Origin: Ischnura elegans
Taxonomy: Eukaryota; Arthropoda; Insecta; Odonata; Coenagrionidae
NCBI RefSeq assembly: GCF_921293095.1
Contig: NC_060253.1
Span: forward strand, 82,993,992 to 83,057,991
Direction: 5' to 3'
DNA length: 64,000 nucleotides
Shown here in pieces: positions 56,001-64,000 of this stretch. The stretch's first letter is position 1, and each line of letters starts with the position of its first letter. Below the pieces are notes generated by a model. It was not told the origin of the DNA, did no database searches, and saw nothing but the letters and a program-made list of their open reading frames with translations. The position numbers were made by a program, and so were the translations under genes.

Positions 56001-59000
56001 TTAGTGGAAACCCTATTAGAAACCTTTTTATATACATAATTTCAAATTTTCAAATCATCTCAATAGGCATTTAAGTTTGTAAATGGAAATTTTCAATGCA
56101 ATTTCATACTAAGAAAGAGTAGAGATTCTAAATGCATACAATTCTTAATATGTACCTGTAAAATTATTTTTTTGTAATGTTAGAGATCTTTACAATCTTT
56201 ACGTACATATATGAGGGCTCGTGATAAATTTGGGCATAAGCACTGTGTAATTGCATTTTAGGCTAGGCATTCTATCATTAGCAGTAGTGATGGGTCATAA
56301 AGAACCGTACTGCCAAAATGAACTGTTCACTGAAATGAACCAATTCGAAAATGAACAGTTCTTTAAAACTCCCTGTTCACTGTTCATGTCTGCTTTGAAC
56401 GTGTGAGGCGTATATGGTCCTACAGGCATGCTCACCAAGAGGTATTTTCAACTGCAGATTACTCCTGCAAGTGCATTGTGGTTACAACAGATGGCGGTTA
56501 CAATGCAGACCACCCAAGACTGCCTAAGTGCATCATAGACAACCAAGCCCCTCCCCTTTCTTCTCTACCATTCCCCTTCATCCACAAAAACAGTTTCACC
56601 GCTGAACATTTCTAATGCCCCAATATTTGGATTGGGTATCCAATTTTCTGAAGCTGTTTGTTTCCCTAGGGCGTTTATTTCTCGGAGGCCATTAGTTTCC
56701 TCGGGGTGTTCATTTTTTTGGAGGCTGTTAGTTTCCTCTGGCCGTTCATTTTTGATCATGCATTCATTTTGATTTCGTGTTCATTCAATTCATACAAAAT
56801 ACAAACCCTTAAGAATTGGGGGGAACTAAAACATTTAATCAGGCGGTGGGGGAAGTTTTCCATTTGCCTCTAGCAGAAAAACCTGCAGCTCGGATGCATT
56901 AAGTGATACTATGCATACATGGACCCTTCAACAGTTAGTGGGAAGAAACAAAAGGCATGAGCAACAGTTCAGGCACAGTGAATGGATTCTGGGGGCACGG
57001 AACCAGAGGCTCAGGTTCGCGGTCATTTTTACAGGTCACTTATCTGTCCATAATTTTTGCTATGGTTCTAAGTTAATTTTAACATTAGGTTAAAACTTTT
57101 TTAGGGCAGCATCGGTAGCGTAATCTGAACTGGCCTACAGTTAAGTGTTTTAATTTTAATTATACAGCGTACTCCCGATTATCTGGGCTAATGATGGAGA
57201 GAGGCGGCACAAATAATCGGAAAACACAAAAAATCCAAACTTTCGCTTAAATTTCATGTAATTTTCATAATTCATGAAAATCAAGCAATTTTCTACTATT
57301 CTTGGACTTGGTCTATTATTGCAGGTTGCTCTCCGGAATCATACATATGTATCTTTTACTGACCGAAATCATTTTAGCGGCGATAATGTGATTGTACTCA
57401 TATTCTTACTGCTCATTGAAATGCCTGGTTTCCAAAAACCCTACACCCATGTCTGTACGATCACGGATTCAGCAAATTGGTTTGCGCAAATGCTTCAAAA
57501 CCGCTGAACGATGTCTGAAACTACAATGTCAGGTACCACATTGCGGAGTCGCGTCTCGCGCAAGTTGCCCAGTATGCAACTGCTGCGGGACGCAGTTCCA
57601 TGATCACTGAACGCAATCGCTCACCGTGATTTTTATATAACATGAACACTGAGCTTCCATGAAGGGCATGCAATCACCTCATCGCGCAGCAGCAGTTATA
57701 GGAAACCAGGACTTTTTTTCAATTTGTCTACGCAGGCGAGTGTCCGGCTATGAATCATGCTATCTCTACTCCCACTTCCCCAGCTGCCTACACTTCTGCT
57801 ATTCCCTTCCTCTCCAGTTTGACCTTGACTAGTCGCGGCATTAATATGTTCAAGTGCGATGAAATCTCCGGTCCCTTCAGTCCATATTCAACTGATTTCA
57901 TGGCCATAGCAATAATTGTGCATTTGCGATATGAAATATATAGAATCATAGATTGTAGGCAAAATTTATCTTCATTTGCGATTGGTTAACCATTGAAGAA
58001 TATTCTAAATTCATTCAAATGTTTTTTTCCTGCCTCTGATCGTTGTCTGCATGCAAGAGCAGACGTCCAAGTAATCTTGAAACATTCCTTGTCAAAAAGT
58101 GAATAGAAAAAATTCAAAAAATTAGAGGATTCTAATGGAAATAATAAGCCTGGTCAGGGTTCCCACTCAACCGTGAAAACCTTAAAACCGTGAAGAAGCC
58201 GTGAATTTCATCTACCGTGAAAAAACCTGGAAATAGCCGTGAAATTTGTCATGAAACCTTAGAAATCTCTCAAACCTATTTGTAGAGCTACGATTGGTGG
58301 ATTAAAAGAAAAATCCATCTTTCGATCATGTTTCAAAGTGGAGTCACGTGCAGATACAGTCCACACATTCATCTACACCCGTGTATTCAAAGCGCAATTA
58401 TTAATTGGTCCGTGCGTGTCATGACAGCACATTGACCTTAAGCCTGCGATTGGAAGACTCTGTCAAAAAAATCAGGCACTTCTTCACTTCCCTGCCACCC
58501 TACTCTCTTCATTTTCCCACTTACACCCTTTTAGCCGGACATGAATTTTGCTAACGATAGGTGACGTCATGAGAGATAGCACTTCCATTGCTGCGTTTGC
58601 ATTCAAGGCATCAGTTGCGTTTGTTACATTTTTAGTTAGCGTGCGGCCGATGATTGTTACGTGATCAATATTTCTGCCTAAAATGCCTTATCTATTCACC
58701 GTGAATTTGATGACATTTAGACCGTGAAAACCTGGAAAAAACCGTGAATTTTGTGATGTAGTTGGAGTGGGAACCCTGATTAATATTGCATGCCGATCGC
58801 TGCTAACGTATGAGGTTACTCTACACTCATTTCTAAGAAACCTAATCGGCATCAACGCTTTAGTCTTCGAGTGATGAAAAGCTAATTTTTACTTTTTAGC
58901 TCATATTATACTTTATTTGGATAAAGTGTTTTGTAAAAATATTTATATTCTATTTTTTATTTTAATTTGAAGAAGTGTCATTGGAAATTTAATGCAGGAC

Positions 59001-62000
59001 TTTAGGTGACATATTTTCATTTCCTTTGTACCCCTGTGTTCATGACCCATATGTTTAGTTAGACCGTTGAATTAATTTTCTTTTGCCGCTATGCTCTTTC
59101 TGGTCGGGAGAGCGTGCTGAATTCTGGTAGCTTCCCCAGACGGTGAATTTCAATGTAAAAGCTTTTGATGCTCCGTGGTGTTTCGCATCTCGCGCCTGAA
59201 AGATCTTAAGTATGTCCTCCGCCCGCCAGAGGACGTCGCCATCGGAGCGCATTAGTGAAACTCGATGCGTCACCCGAGACCCTCGTTACTAGGGCATCTA
59301 GGGCATACGAGTTGACGTAAACACAAGAGCCAAGAGTCGTGCGCCAGCGAGCTGGTGTAGCCTTGCATTAAAATGCAAATATCCTGTTGCTTTTGCATCT
59401 GATTAATTTTTTTATAAAGATCGTGGAAAACGTGGAACGGGTGAACAAACATTAATGGACAAGCCGCAACACGAATAAACCACAGCCAGATAATCGGGAG
59501 TCTGCTGTACATTTTTTAGTTACAAAATACTTCCAAAATTCTATTACCAATTCAGAATACAAATTGTCAAAGTATGGATAATATTTATACAGTAAAACCT
59601 CTATGTAGTGAACCTCTTCACATCGTAAACCTCCACACTTCATACCACCCCTACGGTCCCGTCTGATTTACATGTAAATTTATACGAAAATCTCATTGTA
59701 GTGAACCTCTTTATCTCATAAAACCTCTACTTATCATACCGAGGAGATACCCCCAAGACGGCCTAACTACCTCCGCAAATCGTACCGAGGCAACAAGAGA
59801 CCATTAATGCAGCCGTGATTACATACATGGAATGATATTTTCAGCAATAAATGTTTCACGCTTATTTTTCTTATATTCCTTATTTTGTTTTAATTTTCAC
59901 GTTAATCATGTTGTGGCCATTTTGTTCCATATGAGAGTATACCTAACAGTAAATAAGAAAAAAGGTATCCAACTATCCCAATCATTTTAAGTGACTGTTG
60001 AATTGAGAAAGATCACATCATTTTCTCTTGAATCATGGTAAAAATTATGCAATAGCGTTCACTTTCTGTAATTATTAAATAATAAATACATGTTCACTAA
60101 TGCATGCATGTTTGTTTAAACACATAAATATAATGGTTTAAAAGACAATAGTGCCTTCATTTCCAAAGGATATGAAAAAATGGTACCTATCACTAAAACC
60201 TCTCTATAGTGAACATACATCAAATTGCCCAAATTTTGGTCCCTTCCATTACGATGTAAAGAGGTTTTACTGTATCTAGTAGTTACATGTGTTTTTGGTC
60301 CCGCCCATCCCTGTGTTCCACAAGCATTAACAGAAGCTGGTACTGAGTCATCAAATGTGTATCGATCTTAATGGTGATAATTTGGAAAAAATTAGAGCTT
60401 ATAATGGCACTTGCCCTTTAAATTTTAATTGGAAGGTGTTCCAATTCTAAAATATTTTGTACTTTCTTTTTGGGCGTTCCTTGTACTTTTTATTAGAAAG
60501 TGTATTATCCATCATCTGAATAATGCAGTGAAGTGAAGGTATTAAAATATTTTTGTGCATCTGCTTTCATTCACAGGAGTGAAGCATCCAAATATTATTT
60601 GTGATGCGTGCCGAAAGTGTGGCATTGCCGGAATGCGCTGGAAGTGTATCCAATGTGAAGATTATGATCTTTGTACAGCATGCTATATGAGTGACATGCA
60701 TGACCTCACCCATGTGTTCCAGAGATTTGAGACGGCCAACTCCCTGGGGTATGCTTTTACACGTATTTGCTTGGCCTTCATTTTCATCATAGTGAAAATT
60801 CCCTCCTGGCCTAAGGGCTCATAAATCTGTTATTGGAAGTAGCTTGATGAAACAGTTGTGTTCTGTGGGTGAGTTGGTTTCAAATTACCAAAGGCTGCCT
60901 TGAATTAGTCTTTCCCGGGCTTCATAGTGTTATCGGATTTAAATTTCATTGAATATGTTTTAGGAATAATTACTAGGTTTATTTCTAAACTCCTGAACTC
61001 TATATCTTTTATCCTGTTACATATCAGCGGTGAACAACTAACTACTCACTCAACAATAAAGTACAAAGATACCATACATAGATACTAAACATAAATATTA
61101 AACATAAACTTATGACTGTCGCCACAACAACTATAGCAGTTAAAGAATGCTTTCCAATTGCGTATCTGCACTGATCTTTTTTCAACTGTTTAGCTCAGAG
61201 CGTGTTCCAATCGCAGGTGTGACGTCATCTGCGCTAAACAGATGGGAACACATCCTGCACCATTGTTTGTCTGCGCTAGTGTGTTTCAATCTGTTGCGAT
61301 GTGAGCTCATCTGCGCAAGGTGATTGGAAAGCACCCAAAATATTGGCTGTTACCTAGATTTATATATTTCAACATATGTTTCATAACTTCTTCTGTGTGA
61401 TGAGATAGATTCCACCTGGATTTCACGAAAATGGATAGTGGGTATCTAGAGAAATTGAATAATTACATTCAATCTATTGAGAATGGACTGGTGAAGTTTG
61501 TGACATGACAGATTGCTCGTCCTATACTTATTTTTCCAAATATAACCCACCTCTCTCAAAATATTAAGTGAAAGTGAAGTCATTTTACTGTCTCACCAGC
61601 GGAGTTCTTAGTATTATAGTTAACTGAAACTATATCATAAAACATGAAATTAATTATTGCAGTCCTCATATGCGGCTGTGTGATAATATTGAACCGGAAT
61701 TTAACTTTCAAATTATGAAACTTATGCAGGGTGGTTGTATGTCCGGTTGTATTCTTTGGTTTCAGTTGTTGATGTAGTGTTTTTTTATCTTAAATTAATT
61801 TTTGATTGTATGGCTGTTGTTAAGTGAGAAAGAAGTGTTAGAACCATCATATTTTGTATCTCCATTTTTGGGGAAGCTGCCTTTAAAGGTACCAAATTAG
61901 TGTGTGCATGTACATATCTGATGCAGATAAATAATCTAAGAAATCAATTTTGCAGTGAGAATCAAGTTCCGAGGATGGGTTGCTTCAAAATGCAACTGAA

Positions 62001-64000
62001 GGGGATATTCGTTGGAGCAAAGGTGATGCGAGGCTTAGATTGGGACTGGGGTAACCAAGATGGTGGAGAAGGTGGGTGCCTCTCATTATTAGCTATTCTA
62101 TGACTTTCATTTCTGTTTGAGGTGGATGGAATGGTAATTGCTAGTCTCTGTAAACCTATAGAATAACTGTTTCTCTAACATACTGGGTTCATGGGCATGG
62201 AAAATTGCGAGTTTGATTAAATAAAACTAATCTTCCAACAGAGGAATCCCGTGATGAAATATATATTACATGTTTGTCTTCCTTAAAACATGATTTGGCA
62301 TAATTGTAATCTGTGACTTTTGCAAAAAATTTTTGTAAAGATAATGTTTTTGATCAGTGAGCTAGGATGATTTTTTTAGGGAAGCTTCATGATTTTGTGT
62401 TGTACATTGAATCTTACTTGGAATGAAATATGTTTTCATAATTGAATTTGCGGTAATTTATCTCTCCTTTTCCTTTAGACTATATGTTAATATGATATTT
62501 CGTAACTATGAAATATAGTATGTGGCATGTAACTTTTTACCAGCTTTTGACGGTTCTGGTCAATGTCCAATATGATGACAATGATACAAACTGTATCAAA
62601 CCAGCTGTAATCAAGCCTTTTTATGTGGAAAATTGCCAGTCTTTTGTATTAATAAGTATTGATAGTTTGTCTTTAAATTGGTGAAATCTAAAGAGTACCA
62701 ATTTTTGTTGAAATCAAAGTTGGTGGTGGTAAGGTCTGATTTAACTGACATGGAGTAAAAAATAGGCATAAACCCCAGTCTCCCACTTTTCAATCAGGGT
62801 ATAGATTTGTTGTTACCATATTATGGTAGTTTAACATTTTGATAGCTCTGTAAATATCTCTATATTTTTATTTCCAGGGAAAACGGGTCGTGTGATTGAC
62901 ATTCGTGGGTGGGACAATGAATCTGGAAGGTCAGTGGCAAATGTGACGTGGACGGGGACTGGATCGACCAATGTGTACCGAGTGGGTCACAAGGGTAAAG
63001 TTGACCTCAAGTATGTCCAGCCTGGATTAGGTGGATTCTACTACAGGGACCACCTGCCCGTCCTAGGTGAGTCTCTCCTATTCACCTCTGTGCATTCTCT
63101 TCCATTTTGTGACACTGCCTTAGGGTGATTTAATTGCTTTCAACATTAAGTCTGAATCATGCGACACTTGATATTGGAAAAATCAGAAGATTCTGGTGAC
63201 TTCAAGATTTCCAGTACCATGCTTAGAATTTTCAAAACCTACCTGAATTACATGATACTCGGACTTGCGTGAGGTTTGTTGTTATGTTACCATGAGAAGC
63301 TTTGTATTTACAGAGCAGAAAATTGAGAAGTTAAAATAAAAATGGGCTTTTAAGTCCTGTGAAACTTCACTTCATTTCCTTGCTATAAACTGTTTACTAT
63401 TGTCATGCAAACACTAGGAAGAAAAACTTAATTTATTGACGGCTTTGGTGTAACCTTAGTTGAACAACCTTCAGTTGTATGACTCTCTCAGTTGTAAGGC
63501 AAAAGTCTGTTTGCCTTGTGTAAATACGTGATTTAATTGGGATGTCACTGAATAGTATGACCTTCAGTAGTTTGACTTTCCCAGTTGTGCTGTGCAAACA
63601 GTCTAACCATGCTAATCTATTTACACGTAAATCAATCTTAGTTGAATGACGCTGCTAATCAGCTGACAGAAATATGTACCTTAGAGTAGGTCTATGGTGA
63701 ACTCTCATATGTTGTTTCAAGTCAACAGTCTTCAATCATGGATTATTTGAGCTTTTGTCAAGGAAGGTAGTCAGATAGGTAGGATAAATACTTTTGATCG
63801 ATGCTCATTGCTTATTAAGTAAATGCTATTACTCTACAAATTGCTAGGCAAACTCCACACATACTGACTTATTATGAAAATTTTGACTTCCAATGTCATT
63901 GATGACAACTGTGAAGAATGGTAGTGGTGGTAGTTGCATTTTTTTCAAAGAGATGTCTTGTGAAATGTGCACTGTTTTTTTGGGGAAAGTGGTAGTGTAT
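49930..64000 (+). CDS. mib2: mind bomb 2, E3 ubiquitin ligase (5' part; gene continues past the window)
   Basis: Four coding exons (53890-54115, 60577-60748, 61956-62071, 62878-63066) with matching phases, plus a probable untranslated leader exon ending at 50077, encode the N-terminal part of mib2. In order: MIB/HERC2 domain 1 ([40 protein letters not shown]), a ZZ zinc finger ([27 protein letters not shown], then His residues) and MIB/HERC2 domain 2 ([47 protein letters not shown]). [13 protein letters not shown] and [10 protein letters not shown] fit mib2 rather than mib1. Mind bomb proteins bind Notch ligands through these domains and ubiquitinate them to drive endocytosis; insect mib2 also has muscle roles. 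The ankyrin repeats and RING fingers must lie beyond 64000. Confidence 0.92.
50078..53821 (+). other. mib2: mib2 first intron
   Basis: It contains one arm of a 230-bp inverted repeat pair (51121-51350) and a half-copy of a small foldback near 51990. No exon or complete mobile element was recognised elsewhere in it. Confidence 0.5.
51121..51350 (+). repeat. Inverted repeat pair, arm 1
   Basis: This ~230-bp stretch is nearly identical in reverse complement to 56788-57012, for example CCATTCACTGTGCCTGAACTG and its complement. Both arms lie in mib2 introns about 5.5 kb apart. Confidence 0.82.
53822..54115 (+). CDS. mib2: mib2 exon with start codon and MIB/HERC2 domain 1
   Basis: The acceptor TTCTCTTTGCAG-like tract ends at 53821. 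The ATG is at 53890 ([11 protein letters not shown]), chosen because it directly precedes the conserved domain. The domain runs to VVDNAPA. The donor GGCTG|GTAAGG is phase 1. Confidence 0.92.
54488..54700. repeat. Inverted element rich in ATGATCATTC motifs
   Basis: CCGCCATACACGGCGAATGA on the left and ATTCACCGTGTGTAGCAGG on the right form approximate inverted ends. Between them GATCATTC and its complement recur at least seven times in both orientations. Probably a small non-autonomous element; the superfamily is not determined. Confidence 0.65.
54897..54972 (+). repeat. Short hairpin of pre-miRNA size
   Basis: Arms of ~30 bases (GAAGTGGAGTTCGATGCAA opposite TTGCATCAAACTCCACTTC) with two mismatches in the core 23 pairs and a ~13-base loop. 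Size and pairing fit a miRNA precursor, but nothing shows processing or conservation; a mobile-element remnant is equally possible. Confidence 0.4.
55772..55989. repeat. Near-perfect 218-bp hairpin, 100-bp arms
   Basis: Left arm 55772-55871 and right arm 55890-55989 are reverse complements at 98 of 100 positions, with an 18-bp loop. A direct repeat GGGGCTTTTCAA occurs at 55715-55726 and 55987-55998. No terminal motif of a known transposon superfamily is visible. The mismatches are single substitutions. Confidence 0.9.
56788..57012 (-). repeat. Inverted repeat pair, arm 2
   Basis: This is the reverse-complement partner of 51121-51350. Similarity ends at different points on each side, as expected for two independent copies of one dispersed repeat in opposite orientations. 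Confidence 0.82.
57175..59507. mobile_element. pogo/Tigger-like element, family T2, copy 2, enlarged
   Basis: It starts CAGCGTACTCCCGATTATCT and ends GATAATCGGGAGTCTGCTG with TA on both sides. About 57175-57640 and 59380-59507 match 44504-45209; the ~1.7 kb between is extra, including the hAT-type element at 58155-58778. No intact transposase frame. Confidence 0.75.
58155..58778. mobile_element. hAT-type non-autonomous element, family D
   Basis: It begins CAGGGTTCCCACTCAACCGTG and ends GTTGGAGTGGGAACCCTG, inverted. ACCGTGAA motifs recur near both ends. The flanking 8 bases do not match, so the target duplication has decayed or been deleted. Confidence 0.72.
59590..60272. mobile_element. pogo/Tigger-like element, family T1, copy 4
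   Basis: It begins CAGTAAAACCTCTATG and ends AGAGGTTTTACTG with TA on both sides, 683 bp. It lies 83 bp downstream of the T2 element in the same mib2 intron. Confidence 0.86.
60577..60748 (+). CDS. mib2: mib2 exon: ZZ zinc finger
   Basis: The acceptor TTCATTCACAG is phase 1. Six cysteines in C-x2-C pairs (CDAC, CIQC, CTAC) and downstream His residues form the ZZ finger, followed by FQRFETANS. The donor CTGGG|GTATGC is phase 2. Confidence 0.94.
61149..61336. repeat. Small inverted-repeat element
   Basis: GCTTTCCAATTGCGTATCTG on the left and CTGCGCAAGGTGATTGGAAA on the right form approximate inverted ends of a ~188-bp stretch with internal TCTGCGC motifs. It lies in the mib2 intron between the ZZ exon and the next. 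Superfamily undetermined. Confidence 0.6.
61956..62071 (+). CDS. mib2: mib2 exon: MIB/HERC2 domain 2, first part
   Basis: The acceptor AATTTTGCAG is phase 2. It encodes [20 protein letters not shown] followed by the [14 protein letters not shown] signature. The donor GAAG|GTGGGT is phase 1. Confidence 0.93.
62878..63066 (+). CDS. mib2: mib2 exon: MIB/HERC2 domain 2, second part
   Basis: The acceptor TTTATTTCCAG is phase 1. It encodes [18 protein letters not shown], then [15 protein letters not shown] and [10 protein letters not shown]. The donor CTAG|GTGAGT is phase 1 and leads to exons beyond the window. Confidence 0.94.
63067..64000 (+). other. mib2: mib2 intron to window end
   Basis: No further mib2 exon is recognisable before the window ends. 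The sequence is AT-rich, with no complete mobile element. Confidence 0.6.

Larger units (their letters stand above)
54116..60576 (+). other. mib2: mib2 intron with hairpins and transposons
   Basis: The 6.5-kb intron contains a CATGATCATTC-rich element (54488-54700), a short hairpin (54897-54972), a near-perfect 218-bp hairpin (55772-55989), the second arm of the inverted pair (56788-57012), a pogo-like T2 copy with a nested hAT-type element (57175-59507) and pogo-like T1 copy 4 (59590-60272). A TAGTGATGGGTCA motif near 56287 resembles one end of a hAT element with no partner found. Confidence 0.6.

Overview
The window looks like arthropod (probably insect) nuclear DNA. It is AT-rich, genes are split into short exons by kilobase-scale introns with ordinary GT-AG signals, and nearly every intron carries DNA transposons, SINEs and non-LTR retrotransposon ends. 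There is no sign of bacterial, organellar or viral gene organisation. The species cannot be read from the sequence.

Four protein-coding genes are supported. (1) 99-3917 (+): two exons encoding a 253-residue predicted secreted protein with six mature cysteines; I do not recognise the family. (2) 8678-29370 (+): ten exons of a class B (secretin-family) G-protein-coupled receptor most like parathyroid hormone receptors. They run from the second half of the hormone-binding ectodomain through all seven membrane helices to a stop codon; the 5' exons were not found. (3) 45867-49683 (-): two exons of a NAT8/camello-type membrane N-acetyltransferase of 224 residues. (4) ~49930 to beyond 64000 (+): the 5' part of mind bomb 2 (mib2), a RING E3 ubiquitin ligase acting on Notch ligands, with MIB/HERC2, ZZ zinc finger and second MIB/HERC2 domains; the ankyrin and RING exons lie beyond the window. 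Genes 3 and 4 start head-to-head about 250 bp apart and probably share a divergent promoter.

Layout: 1-3917 is gene 1, its intron full of small hAT-type elements. 3918-8677 is without recognised exons. 8678-29370 is the receptor. 29371-45866 is intergenic, with LINE and SINE remains, a TTAA element and hAT/pogo elements, then about 6 kb with almost nothing recognisable. 45867-49683 is the acetyltransferase and 49930-64000 is mib2.

The most informative non-genic structure is the transposon stratigraphy. I find several hAT-type families with 8-bp target duplications, two pogo/Tigger-like families flanked by TA, several TTAA-flanked piggyBac-like non-autonomous families, tRNA-derived SINEs and 3' ends of LINEs. 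Several are nested, so relative ages can be read off. There are also strong foldbacks, notably a 100-bp-arm hairpin with 98% arm identity inside a mib2 intron and an ~820-bp GC-rich palindrome inside a 2.8-kb hAT element.

Oddities in the receptor gene: an apparent GC-AG intron after the helix 6-7 exon, tandem in-frame donors, and a one-base frame conflict best explained at an 8-G run in the tail exon. I see no clear evidence of a wholly new biological system; the best candidates for follow-up are the long hairpins and the unrecognised secreted protein.
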